From Terfezia claveryi (Eukaryota > Ascomycota > Pezizomycetes > Pezizales > Pezizaceae), in the NCBI GenBank assembly GCA_015179025.1, contig WHUX01000063.1:186001-250000 (forward strand): a stretch of DNA of 64,000 nucleotides. The letters are read 5' to 3'. The notes under the pieces are model-generated. The model was not told where the DNA came from and did not search any database. It saw nothing but the letters and a program-made list of their open reading frames with translations. The position numbers and the translations under genes are program-made. Below, in pieces: positions 34,167-46,232 of this stretch; the first letter of the stretch is position 1; each line of letters begins with the position of its first letter.

Positions 34167-34168
34167 GG
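34081..34168 (+). repeat. long purine tract (G-run, A-run, GAAA repeats, G-run)
   Basis: After scattered G-runs the plus strand reads A-rich DNA, then about nine GAAA units, then G10. It follows by about 100 bp a pyrimidine-rich block of T-runs (33885-33990) on the same strand. Such tracts can form triplex DNA. Sequencing slippage could affect exact lengths. Confidence 0.85.
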
Positions 34169-34395
34169 GGGGGGGGGTTGTTATAATTATATATGTGTTT
34201 ATATATACCTTAACTACCAGTTACCACTGCAGTGAACTTGAGAGTTGTGATTTTTTTTCTTTATTTAAATGGTCCTATATACAACAACAAAAACATCATC
34301 ACACAAAAAAACAAAGCTAAACTACTATATTTTCTACCACAACATGGTATATTATTACAAGTTAGTATACATTATCAACCTGTTACTAAGTTTAT

Positions 34396-34423
34396 CATAT
34401 ATATATATATATATATATATATC
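34396..34423. repeat. AT dinucleotide run
   Basis: About fourteen AT units, self-complementary and able to extrude as a hairpin. Confidence 0.9.
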
Positions 34424-35171
34424 ATGACGAATTGCAAGAAATTAGGTAGGAGGACTTGTTTTTTTGGGGGGGGTAAGTACAGTATATGTAATAATGCCTC
34501 TGTATAGTAATGTGCAAACGTTGCAAGAAAGGTAGATAGGTACAGTACATAGGTGCATGGGTGCTAGGTACGTGTGAGGGAGGGGGGACCATTTTGATAT
34601 ATTAACTATTAGGATTCGTGGTGGGTGGGCAGGTATGTGTTGGTTATATGGCAAATAATTAGCTGAGCGGGGTCAGGTATTTGAATGTTCTCATGTTTAC
34701 TTGACTATAGTCAGCAGTATATACACACATATCGCCATTCCCCCTGGGAAGGTCATGCCAGCTACCAGACTACTCCCCTCAACCGATGAATGAGACCAGT
34801 GAAGCCCAACGCAACGACTCATTTCCATATCTAATCTTAAAATAAAGAGTTACCAAAAATTGATTTTTGACGCATATTAGTGAAATTCTTCCGCCTTTGC
34901 CAGGTTGCCTGCACACTGGCAGCGCCGAAGTAAACTGGGGCCTGGTGGATGTGAGTCAGAACCAGATGGAACACATCAAAGCCAAAAATAATACCTTGCC
35001 AGTAGAGCGTCCCTTGAGTGAGCAGACGGCCAAAATATATATTCGGGGGAGGTGAAAATCAAAGCTCTGTCTCTGCTGTACAACATAAAAGGTTGGAGTC
35101 TAAACAGTTAGCTGGTGCCCCGAAAGTAACGGCGTGAAAATTAGACCGTCCTGAATAGTAGACCCTATTTC

Positions 35172-35221
35172 GAGAATCAATTCATAGTCTGGTTGGCACA
35201 ACCTCTCGTAGATTGATTCTC
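35172..35221. repeat. double-hairpin motif nested in a perfect 10-bp palindrome
   Basis: GAGAATCAAT (35172-35181) and ATTGATTCTC (35212-35221) are perfect reverse complements. Exactly between them sits a copy of the dispersed motif (TAGTCTGGTTGGCACAACC then TCTCGTAG), whose own GGTTG/CAACC arms pair. The whole could fold as a cruciform. Confidence 0.7.
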
Positions 35222-37843
35222 TACTGCAGTCTCATCTGTTTTGGTTAGATCCAGAGAACGGCCGCAGGCGCCCTAGTTCCCAGCAGGGTGAACACACAAA
35301 TGGTAATATTGTACCTACTTAGTATGAATATGAATCATGTCGGTTCATCAAGTAATATATACAGTGCTATGAAGTTAGCATTTGACGGGTTCATGGAAAC
35401 CAACTTAGACCAGCAATGGGTTCGGAAAGTTTGAACGATCACGAGGCAAAGAATTACCGAGACACACACTAGAATCTGCTGAACCCATATGGGGCACTGC
35501 TGAATCGACGTCCAGTTCCAACGTTTACCGAGGGCCCCTGCAGTTGCTGCAAATGCAACATAAATCGCCATATCAATGCACATCTCCATGGCAAGTTTAC
35601 GATTGGTCATAGAATGCAGGAACGGAGCAGGGAGATATTGACCACTGACAACGAGTATCCTAGCGAGTATGCCTCGAGCACGAGACCATTAGCAGTATTC
35701 GGTGCATTAACCAGACAATAGACGCACTTGATTGGTGAGGTATCGAATTAGGACTAATGTTCTGAAGAGCGCCAAGTGAGGCGATCGGCTGCCACGTTAT
35801 ATGCGTGTATTTGGCGCTATTTGGCCGATTCGCCATAAACAACGTCTCGCAGGTCAAATTGAGGGCATTGAGGTTAGACAACATTGTTTGGTTTTCTTTG
35901 TCACTATCATGGCTAGGGCATAGTATATCAATCTTATGCATATGTAAGAGTTGGGGATGTTTGAAACTTTGAAATCGTAGCCCCACACACTTACCTAATT
36001 GACTTCAGTTATAAGTTACTCAACCGGACTAACTATGTGGACTTTTTTTTTTTTTTTAAAAAGTCTATACACCGATACGACGTAATGTCATGCGGTGGAC
36101 CTAACCTCGTACTACGATTGGTTTTCTGCAATTCCATCCAATCGGCGATATCGTATCTGTATGTTTGATATGTACTAGTCCATTTTGTTGATGTGTATAC
36201 AGTACATGCGGCATAAACAATCGTGCATGGATGGTTTAGCAGCTGATACATGGATTATTGCTGTTTGTTCTGCTGTTTGTTCTGGCTATGGCTCCTGTTG
36301 GATGATAGAAGAGTGAGGTGGTCCCGTAAGTTTGGTAGCGATAAGGTGGCAGGCACCCAACTGATCCTGAACGCCATTCTATTATCAGTTTTACTGCGAG
36401 GAAACGAACTATGCAGGCCAATGATGCCGATGGTGTAGAGGAAGGAGCTTGGAGATAACTGATTGTGGATGGATGTTCCGTCCAGCCAGTCATAAGAAGG
36501 CGGCTCACTCGAATACTTTTTTATAAATTCCACGAGAACTTAACCTTATGTCCGGACCCCCAGCTTGAATGTCGAGTATGAATGGAGGTGGGGGAAGCTG
36601 TAGCAAGCCAGAGTAGGGAAAGTATAGTACAGAGGGTGTCTACCTTGAGGGTCAGACTACCTTGAGGGTAAGTTTGAAGGCTACTTGGGGTATGGGAACA
36701 ATACTTCAATAGAGCGGCCTGTTCAACTGTCCGACCACCACACTGTTTGTGATATAGAGCTTTCTGACCAGGAATCCCAGGACTCATGCCCCGGAATACA
36801 ATGTGGTGCTACAATGTTACTTTGCGAGAAAAAAAGCCAGTAATTGAATTTGAAACACACATGCCGTTAGAGGCTACAGTCTCCGAGGTGTGAATGAGAC
36901 CGGTAAGATAATTTTGGAGACGCCTGGTCTGGTAACTTGGCCACGGACAAGAGAGTGTTCTTTACGTAGTTTTCTTGCGATTAATAGTGAAAGCAAGATA
37001 TTTCCCTGAGCAAAAAGAGATTGTCCCCTTGCAGCGTTGCGGTACTTCAACCACGACTAATGATATGCCGCCATCGTATCGCCTGCGAGTCAGCGATCCA
37101 CACCGCAAGATCCTTGCCAATCATCTGATACAATATAAACGTCACGTCGGAATTACTCTTTCATCTCACGCAGGGAAGAATTCCCGATTGTCGAGCCTTT
37201 GCCGTTGTAACGGCCCGGGGTGTAGATTTTGTTTTATTCGAGCGATAATCTAATTCTAATAACTGATGGAGCACACGACTGGCCTGACCCATCGCTCGCT
37301 CACGCAAGCAAATGATGTATGTCTACTCTTTTCCATCGCCATCGGCAAATCCTGATGCTCAATGCCGTCGCACTCTCTGGATACGATGAACTGATGTCTG
37401 GCGGCCGCCAGCCGCCCAATCTGGACTGGCCTCTCCCCACCACACCCCGCTGTTGCCTTTTTTTTTTTTCTCACGCTACTTCTCAAGAGCAATGGGGTAT
37501 CCTCAAACCAAAAGGTGAGAGCTTATCATAGATCCAGCTTCCTGACATTTGCTTCCTGACATTTGGAGATCTTTAGTGACCTCGATGACTTTGTGGGCTA
37601 AAAATTGCTCTTGTTGGCCACCCAGACGACACTCATTGATCTACTAATTCATTTGGGCCTCATCCCAATCCCATCTCAGTGCTGCATAAGCAAGGGGCCT
37701 ATATTATTACTTCTATTGCTCACCCATCGGCCCTTCGAACGTTACAAGTCTCCTCACTCGCTCCTCTTCCCCCTGTTCTTCATTCCTGTCCTTACGACTT
37801 ACTCGGACATACCCCAGCATCATAAGACTTTATTTACTCCCCA

Positions 37844-39475
37844 ATGCTTCCACCTATTCCGAAGCTCGAAGACCATTCGATCTCTTGCCGCAATGGCTTT
37901 CTACCTGACCATCTCCCCATACGGCGTCTTTCGGACCGATACTATGAACCATGGGAGGACCTCGTCGATAACCTTCAGGCACTGATTCTCACAAAACGTG
38001 TACGAGCAGCGGTAAACCTGTTACCTCTGCTATCCGTCTCCAGACTTCGAACCGAGCCAGAGCTCCAGAGGGCTTATTCAATTCTCGGGTTCATCTGTCA
38101 CTCATACATCTGGGGAGGTGACCGTCCGGCACAAGTGAGTCCTGGGTTTTGAATCTGTCAACGCCAATGCTAATAATTACACAGCGTTTGCCTGCATGTA
38201 TTTCAGTTCCATTTCTCAGGATTTCTGAAGCCCTCGAAATTGTACCAGTGGCGTCATATGCAGGGGTAGCACTCTGGAATTATCGAACCCTGTTTGGTTC
38301 CCAAGAAATCGACAATTTGAAGGATTTGGCTACTTTACAAACTTTCACAGGTAGTCTCGACGAGTCATGGTTCTACCTCGTTTCGGTAGCGATTGAAGCT
38401 CGAGGTGCCCCTGTGGTTCCTCGTATGCTAGAGGCCATAGCAGCAGCACGCGAGGGAGATGTGGATACCGTTCTCGAGTTCCTCAACTTTTTTGCTCAGA
38501 TCTTGGAGGAGCTTACTGCCCTTCTTGTCCGTATGTACGAAAGCTGTGATCCACATGTCTTTTACTTCAAAATTCGTCCCTTTCTAGCAGGCTCCAAAAA
38601 CATGGCAGAAGCTGGACTCCCCCAGGGAGTATGGTACGAGGATGAGGATGGAAAAGGCAGTTGGAGACAATACTCTGGCGGCAGTAATGCTCAGAGCTCA
38701 CTTATCCAGGCTTTCGATCTTATTCTCGGAATTGGGCACCGGCCTACCGGGATCAAGAGACCGACTGGTGACGATTCTCACAAGCACGGCTCGGCCCCAC
38801 CACAGAAACATAATTTCATTGAGGTAAAAATTTCCCATCAGGCATTTTAGACCCAATTACCTCATAAACCTTGGGTATTGAAGCTAACAGAATATGATGT
38901 AGGAAATGCGTGAGTACATGCCAGGTCCGCACCGTCGGTTCCTCGAGCGGCTTGCATCGGTAGCCAACATTCGGCCGTTTGTTGATGCTCATCGGGACAA
39001 CCAAGATCTTTGTGACGCTTTCGATTCATGCCTCGCCATGCTCCGTGGGTTCAGAGATAAGCACATACAAATTGTCAGCCGATACATCATCCTCCAGGCC
39101 AAAAATGCCAAGAAGCTCAGTACAGAGGCAGCGAAGATTACCCAAAACGTCCTGTCCACACCAGCTACTACACAAAAGGCAAACCTTGCTAGTACAAAAG
39201 CAACCAAAAATGGCCTGACCGGTACAGGTGGTACAGCACTCATTCCTTTCCTGAAGCAGGCGCGGGATGAAACGGGGGAGCCTGCAATGAGCCCAATTGC
39301 TAAAAGATTGCTTGTGCACAGCCCTGGGAAGAAAAGTGCAGTTGTATACGACAATGTCACTGTGGCTGCGGAACTCGATGCTGCCTTTTCTAACCCGGAT
39401 GTGCCCGCGCCAATGGTTGGCTTGGCAGGATATTGGTTCAGTAGTAATGAATTTGGAGGACTGTGCTCGTACTAG
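37844..39475 (+). CDS. IDO: indoleamine 2,3-dioxygenase family protein
   Basis: Haem enzyme that opens the indole ring of L-tryptophan to N-formylkynurenine, the first step of the kynurenine route to NAD. Exons are 37844-38134, 38185-38823 and 38903-39475; the introns (50 and 79 bp) are phase 0 with GTGAGT and GTAAAA donors, and the product is 500 residues. Family blocks run throughout: YYEPWEDLVDNLQALI, SILGFICHSYIWGG, RLPACISVPFLRISE (made by the first splice), DESWFYLVSVAIEARGAP, DPHVFYFKIRPFLAGSKNM, QYSGGSNAQSSLIQAFDLI, and REYMPGPHRRFLERLAS (made by the second). The proximal haem ligand is His364 in FRDKHIQIVSRYI. The C-terminal 110 residues are variable and Ala/Thr/Lys-rich. Start at the first ATG, which opens the typical fungal MLPPIP. 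Fungi often have several paralogues with differing kinetics, so the preferred substrate is not certain. Confidence 0.95.
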
Positions 39476-41277
39476 CGAAGTACGTGACAGCATGGGTAAC
39501 CATTGGAAGTTGCAGAGATTGCAATGTTTTGCTTAGTAGCAAAAGCGAAGTGCACTGCTGACGTACTCTCGGTAATACCCTGGCTTTTGATTAATGTGGG
39601 GTTTTGGGGATGGTATTCCGATACCCGAAGTTTAATTTGTTTCATCTAGTGATAGCCTTGTTGGAATTGCGTTTTGAGTGTTGTGAGGGGTGAGGAGGGA
39701 TAGGAACCTGCCCTTTTTTTTTGATTCCTTTGACGAGGCGTTGGGATAGGTTTCGTGACAGCGCTATTATTGCCTTGTTCTGGATTACCGATTTCGGATT
39801 GACTGGCTTCTCTCCTCACTTATTCCTGGTTATCACATCGTTTGTACCGTTGATTGTGCGATACTTGGTCATCTAGAATTTTGGGGAATAATTCCGATAT
39901 ATAGCGCTTTGGGTTATTTACTTAATGTATGAGGGGAGATGAGTGAAGTTGGGAAGATGATGTCTGTTCAACACTAGGGCGTCATTTAGGTATGAGGATC
40001 ATGAAGCAGAAAGTAAATAAAAGATATGGATCTGTTACACAAACCTTTCGTCCCCGCAAACCCCAATACTTCCAGCCGCAGAGACGTGATCTGAATCATC
40101 GCTTAAACTGCATATATTTACCCTGAGGGGACCTTTTTATCTCGTTCCTTGAGCGCAGGTACTCAAAACGGCGACTCAGTTGGAGGTGAGTTTCCGTTTC
40201 TTTATCTGATATTATAAACCCAACTGGCACGCACGGACCTACTGTAAGTGCGTCGTCCTATGCGCACTCATGGTATACATAGTACACTTAATGGAGAGAA
40301 TATCTACCTTCAGAAGTGCATAAATATATAACTTATGTATCAGTCCCAAGACGTAAGTCTTGGTAAAAACACCGAAAACACACAAAAAAGTGACCCCTTT
40401 CCAAATACAAAAATTTATAGGCCCTTCAGCTGCCTTGCGTGGATATATTTTGAAGTTCTCGAAAAACTGAAAGTTTTGTTTCCCCCCAATAAGTTACAGA
40501 GTTACAGTTTTTAATTACAAAAATTGGGCCCTTCAAGTTTCTAATAAAGAACAATTTGGGACTGTGCCTTGTTTCAAGAAAAAAAAACGTTTAACCAGGC
40601 ATTGCTGTTGTGCTTCTATGTACTTGTAATGATTTGCCAGGGAACTCGGGTTTTAAACTTTTTTGTTTTGTTTTGTTTCAACACGATAACTACGTAGACT
40701 AGCCACTTTTGGTTGTGTTTTACCAAGACTTATATAAATCTAGCGGCTATATATAGGTAGTAGTGTTGTCTTCCCCTGCAGACTGGGTGAAGGGGGAGAG
40801 AGGGTCAGGTATAACTACGCTATTCTGACTTATATGATTGGCTAGAACATACATCCATGTATAACATAGATAGGCATATAACGGTACAGTACATATAAAT
40901 ATACAGTATATATGAAGATCTTATTATGGGTGCTCAAGGCAACCAAGCTTCTAAGGTTTATGTTTATAGAAACGATGATGTGATGTGTGATGATCGAGAA
41001 AAGAAAGGTTGAGTGAATGAAAACGTAACCAACAACGTCAGAGGGGCTCCCCCGCCAAGTCGCAAACCTGTATGTTTCCTAGTCTACACACGTGAAAGCT
41101 CGCTTATCCCACCACACAGTCGTCATTCCGTTTCGGTACCGGGAACGTCAAAAGCAAAATGTCTAGCGTCAAGCGAAAGTGAAACACGCCCAGACGGAAT
41201 TGAGACCTGGTAGATAATGTAAAGAAACTCACATACATTCCGCACAACTTTGCCACAAAATCATTAACGCCATATAT
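39476..41277. other. intergenic region, nothing recognised
   Basis: AT-rich with GTAC-containing words (GTACAGTACAT near 40884) and TATA-like dinucleotide stretches. No gene, RNA or element is supported. Confidence 0.5.
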
Positions 41278-41532
41278 TCAATTGGTTGCAAGATCTTTAT
41301 GTAATGCATATTTTTTTGGTTCATAACGAAAATGTCCGAGAATACTATAATACAGCACAAAATAAGCCAGGATAGATATAATAGGTAAGATGATGAACTG
41401 CCAAAAAAATGTATTCAAGACGTAAAATTCATTCCCGTCAACGACTGCCACCCTGCCTGTCCCTGCCCCCCTGAATTTCTCGACCGCAACCAGTTGGTCT
41501 ATGGGCATTCGGAATCCCCCTCCCGGCTGCAT
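41278..41532 (-). CDS. candidate small single-pass membrane protein (84 aa)
   Basis: The minus-strand ATG at 41532 opens 84 codons. The N-terminal half is polar (MQPGGGFRMPIDQLVAVEKF, then GTGRVAVVDGNEFYVLN). A single strongly hydrophobic segment follows (about 43-65, FFWQFIILPIISILAYFVLY), then a basic tail (FRYEPKKYALHKDL). Positive residues follow the membrane segment, which would place the C-terminus in the cytosol. I do not recognise a family and there is no visible splice partner. It is kept because codon use and domain architecture look real; random AT-rich DNA can also give such a frame. Confidence 0.4.
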   Translation of the reverse strand: MQPGGGFRMPIDQLVAVEKFRGAGTGRVAVVDGNEFYVLNTFFWQFIILPIISILAYFVLYYSILGHFRYEPKKYALHKDLATN

Positions 41533-42331
41533 ATTTGTCGTGCCTACGATTTTTCGCTTTTAGTATTATCACCCCTTCCTGATCCTAGCAAACACCGTCT
41601 ATCCTTCGTAGTTCATTTCCTCCGTAACTCATCAAAACGTAAAAAAATTTAACACAAAGAACTAGAAATGCAGGGGGAATAAAATAATCGAGAGCAAGAA
41701 AAATACTGGTGACAGAAAAAAAACATAACTGTGTATGCTAGTAATACAAATGAGTGAACAAAATCCCTCCAAGGCATGGGCGTCTTGATATTCGTTGATT
41801 AAACTGGATAATGAAACCATAGTCGTGAAATGAGTGTGTAGTGATTGATTCGTGATTCGTGTAAGTGGTCCTGGGATCCATATATTTGAAACGTCGAATG
41901 ACAGGGCTATGTGTCTCCGAAATTGTTATTGCGCGGTCCGTGTGACTACAGCTAACCAATCGCCAAACTCATGAGCTGGTCACATGGTTGTGCCAGCTAA
42001 GCAGTGAGTGTATCCCAGGGTCCAATGTAATTCGCAATGACAGTAAGATGCTTAGCAAACCAGACCCAAAGCCAGCACTTTTCCGCAATTAGATATAGAT
42101 CAGAATGGTGTAATATGTTGTCATAGAAAAAGACGCCAAAAAGAAAGAAAAAAAGTTTTAAAAAGAAAAACCCTGATCCAGTGCACCAAATACCATATGA
42201 AATACGATGCAAAACGAGATAAAAACGGAAAGCCGATTACTAATACAACGCAACGTTGGACCCAAGTGTAAAGTTATGTTGATATAGGTAAAGCAGAAAA
42301 GAGTGCGAGTAAGCTCCCCTTTGAATAGAAG
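41533..42331. other. intergenic region between the small membrane protein and the coiled-coil gene
   Basis: AT-rich, with A-runs at about 41640 and 42130. Probably holds the 3' end of the 42332 gene. No feature is supported. Confidence 0.5.
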
Positions 42332-44619
42332 TTATCGGTTTGCAGCCGCTCTTGCCGATGCTAGTGACGCTTTCTCGGTGATTTGGCTGATGCTCATCGT
42401 TCGCTTCTGAGATGCAAGGGGCAGCGGAGGGGCTAGGTGACTTCCAATTAATAGTGAACGTGTATCCTCAGCTGGAGTTTGCCAGTTCTCACTACCCTCA
42501 TCATCAACGCCAAAAGAGAAACTCTGGTTATCATCATCCATATAATCTGTTGCTGAAGCATTGCTATCAAAATTTGGAAATAGATGAGCACCTATTCGAG
42601 CCAAGTCTTGTCTTCCTCTGGGTGGAGTAAGGTCAGGTGTGGGAACTTCACTGCTCGCTCTCCGCCCGTTCATGAGCAGATCAGGTCGCTGCGTGCTAGC
42701 GGCTGATGTCGTAGCAAGTGATCTTGCAGTGATGGTTGGGCTCCTGCCAACATTGTAAATAGGATCACATTGCAATAGCTGCCGATGGAGAACATGATTC
42801 ATCTGTTCCTGTAGAGTTTGCATCTGGGATTCGAGCCTTTTCCGTGCCCCGTATTCTCGCTTAAGTTGTTTGAGAACACCATTGTACTCGGTCAGGGGTA
42901 CTACTGGAGTTTGAACAGCTCTTTCCCTGTGGTAATCACTATCGTATCCTCTGCCTTGGTGATTGTTAGGGGTGATTGTATCCATAGAATAAACTGTGCT
43001 TCGCTTCGATGCATCGGTCGAGGGTCCAGGAGCACCATCGCGTGGTCCATAGGGCCTATTTCTCAGGTTTACTGTCTCGTCGGACGTATAGCTGCACACC
43101 GAGCTGTCCCCATAAGGTGTCTTGTTGGGTGTTAAAGGGCCACCCCTCCGCATCGTCCCCCAGTCCATTGATCCAGATATTTTACTTGGACCCCCATTTG
43201 TACTAGATTCCGGTGCAACGCTATACTCTGAATCATGCTCATGCATAAACGTGGAAGTTGTAATGTCTGACTGCGCGGTATCTGGTCGCTTGCTGAGAGA
43301 AAGCTCCTCTGTAAAAGGAGGGCCCAGTGCCGGAGACGTCTGTGCCGACTTGTCTGTTAAGTGTGATGATTTGTGCAAGAGATGTGAAGATTTCCGCGAG
43401 GGTTGATGTTCTAACTGTGTTGTTGGTACGTGTGTCGTGACGTAGGTTTTCAGCATCGCAACTTGACTCTCCAGGTCGCGCACTCGAGATTCTAGGGTCA
43501 CAGCCTCCGTGATCTTCATTGACCCGTAGTGATTGAAGAAACTCAAAGGACGGGGTCCGTCTGATCCTTCAGTTGCAGCACGTGGAGGTGATCCCGGGGT
43601 TTGGCTTGCTGATCCCCTCCTGCCTTGCGGTCCGTCACTCCAGTGTCGTTTCAAGCTTGGTGGCCGTGGGTATAAACCGCCAGGTACATTGCCCCCGGTC
43701 ACAATGCTTGGGTCTTGGGCGACATCGTCTCCCCGAGCAGCGCCTCCGGGGTGACTGGACTGGCTGCTAGAAGGCCGGCGGACCACTTGTTCCCAATCTT
43801 GCGGGCGGGATTCTATTGGGTCTACTCTATCTTCCCGGATTGGTTCGACCCCAGTTGATCGTCGTCGATTTAATAAATCTGTTGGCAGCGGTTTCTGAAG
43901 ACGTCCTCGCCGAGGCGGAGCCGAGGTAGATGCAGTCCCAGCAGCAGCAGCAGTGCTGCTTCTGCTGAGAGTCATCCCGCCTAGACTGCTGGGAAACGGA
44001 TCCTAAAACATGCAAATTAAGCATTGGTAACGCAACTAAAACAGGTTGGTGATTATACCACAGAATCACGCCTCCGTGTAATCCCTTGCTGTTCATGCCC
44101 ATCTTGAGTTTTCCGTAAAAAAGAGCTGCTTTTCATCTTGAGAATATTGAAAGCGGCCATCCTTAATTTCACACCCTTTTTCTTACTATTTGCAGCAGAT
44201 ACCTCGGTCGACTTCTCAGGAAGCCTGTCACTGTCTGCACCAGATTCAAGGTCATCTTCCTTTAGTATATACTCTTCGGGATCGTCGTAAGGTTTTAGAG
44301 CGGTCAGCTTCAGAGGTTGGGATGAGGGATGAGCTTCAATGGCCAACAGAGATGCATTCCTGAGGGTGGGCGATGTTACTCGGCTATGGGCAGGACTGTT
44401 TTGCGTATGTGCACGGTCTGATCGAGTGCGAGGACCTTCTGTTTCCTTAATCATGTCTGTAAAATTCGTGATTCCATTTCGCTGTACTGGAATCACCGCT
44501 AATGCATTGGTATCCTCTTCTTCAATTGCTATCGACCCACTAGGTGTAATATCCCGTTTCTTTGAAATATTCTGCCCCTTGCTACCACCCTTCAGCCAAG
44601 TCATAGTTAGTTGTAGCAT
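42332..44619 (-). CDS. large disordered coiled-coil protein (about 743 aa)
   Basis: Two exons on the minus strand: 44619-44059 and 44002-42332. The 56-bp intron (GTATAA to TTTTAG) is phase 0 and joins RRRDSV to DPFPSSLGG, keeping one frame of 743 residues. I do not recognise the family. Most of the protein is Ser/Pro/Arg/Gly-rich and probably unstructured, with SP/TP sites that suggest phosphorylation (TPNKTPYGDSS, EVPTPDLTPPRGR). Two short coiled coils stand out: about 354-374 (LESRVRDLESQVAMLKTYV) and about 557-594 (GVLKQLKREYGARKRLESQM onward). The C-terminus ends in an Ala-rich helix (EKASLASARAAANR). No membrane segment is seen. The start is uncertain: ATGs occur at 44619 and 44604, and an exon further upstream cannot be excluded. 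Likely a scaffold of the cytoskeleton, cortex or signalling, which is inference only. Confidence 0.72.
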
Positions 44620-46172
44620 CGACAAGGCGCTTTGAAGTACCAAGGACGTTGGTAGCCGTAGGCGTCGCAGTAACAAAAGTTGCGTTCACCGTGGCTATCA
44701 GAAATTATGAGCCTTGTTCTCAGTTGCTATGGGGCCTGAACCTGATGCCAATCTGGGTTCTAGAGTCCCTTCTTGCCCAACTTACAGCCAATTGCAAGTA
44801 TTCCTTAAAAGCTGTTATGGGAGGATTCTCGAATGTGCATGCAGATTATTCAAGGTCGTTCTGTGGAATCAAGTGCACCGTGGATATCGAGTTGTTAAAA
44901 AGGGCAATTTGCGCACGGGCCTGGGAAACAAACGATCAATCCAACTCCGTTTGGCACCGGGTATGTGGGTAGTCAGTCAGACAGACTGGGTACCAAATTG
45001 ACGGGAAAGCAACCCGCTTCCAAACAAAACGAAAACAGTAGAGGAAAGACCGAAGAACGAGATTAGAAAGATCTCGGACGGACAACTCTGTCAACAAACA
45101 CTGCAGAGGGATGATCTGAGCACGAAGCACAGCTAGATCAACAAAAGTCAAGTTGAAGTTCAGACAATCTTGAAGGCATAAAGAAAAGAATGTAAATAGG
45201 TCTGGTATGCTGCAAAAGAATACTACCCAGAGGACTGGAGAAGGCGTTCATTCAGCGGGTGAAGGTGTAAAATGAAAGACATCAAAACACAGAAGGCATG
45301 TACGCATACACGCCAATTGCTGTACGTCAATTTGATAGAACAGAGCCGCTCCAATGGAGGGGGACTGCCACGCTATATGTAAAAGAACAGCGTTGGATGT
45401 CCCTCGTCAATATGCGTACATAACCGCCGGGGATGGGTGCATTAGTACGCAGCAAAGGCTAGGAGCTGCAGAAAAGTGGTTCCTGAAGGGCCTATCCGGT
45501 AGGCCTCTGCTCAAGCTCAGAACGCTCCAACAAGGGTCCTTATTTTGCTGTCGCGGGTGTGAAGTAACACCGACTAGGTGAATTTTTTTCCGCTGGCAAG
45601 TAGCAGTCGAACGAGCTGGCTCCAAATGATTCGGTGATGTGGTGATGTGAGGGTGTTCTTGAGTTCTAAATTAACACCCTCCCACCCTGGCTCATCCATG
45701 CACCTCGATCGCTCGTTAGTTTACAATAAAAGCGTGTGGGTATACTGTATATATATTTGGATCAAGGACCTCAGAACGCAAGGTTGGTAATTGACACTTC
45801 CAGGACTCTCCCTTCTTCCCTCTCGAGGGTATGAAGTTGACACCAGGTCTTAGACAGACAGCTCGCCCTGTCCAACGGTTAGCCCAAAGCTTGAATCTCA
45901 GGCTGGCATGCCTATCCTTGCTTTCCGGCTTTCGAGATGTAGATGTGTTACCTCTAGGGAGTGGAGTCTTAAGATATGCATCAGAAAGTTGCCCCCAGCA
46001 GCGTCTGCCACCGTCTGGGCCTTTTGACAGCTGGGCGCATATCATATGTGCATCACGTACCTATTTAAATGCTTCGTCTACAGAAAATAGCTACCAAAGG
46101 AGGCAATGTACATGTACCACTCGCGTTCATCCGAATTCTCGACATGGGAAGTATCACTCATATATGTACGGT

Positions 46173-46232
46173 ACATGCCTCAGTATCTTACATGCCCCAG
46201 TATCTTACATGCCCCACTACCTTACATGCCCC
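46173..46232. repeat. 17-bp tandem array
   Basis: Three and a half copies of ACATGCCCCAGTATCTT with one or two changes (46173-46189, 46190-46206, 46207-46223, partial to 46232). Confidence 0.85.

Larger units (their letters stand above)
33396..37843. other. 4.4-kb intergenic region with long homopolymer/purine tracts
   Basis: No gene is supported. It holds T-rich DNA (about 33885-33990), a G/A purine tract (34081-34168), an AT dinucleotide run (34396-34423), and a palindrome-nested hairpin motif (35172-35221). Two minus-strand open frames (35660-35986 and 35335-35610, the latter with an ATG and a hydrophobic stretch WVQQILVCVSVILCLVIV) could be a small membrane protein but show no family. 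The last 500 bp are pyrimidine-rich, a likely leader for the dioxygenase gene. Confidence 0.45.
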
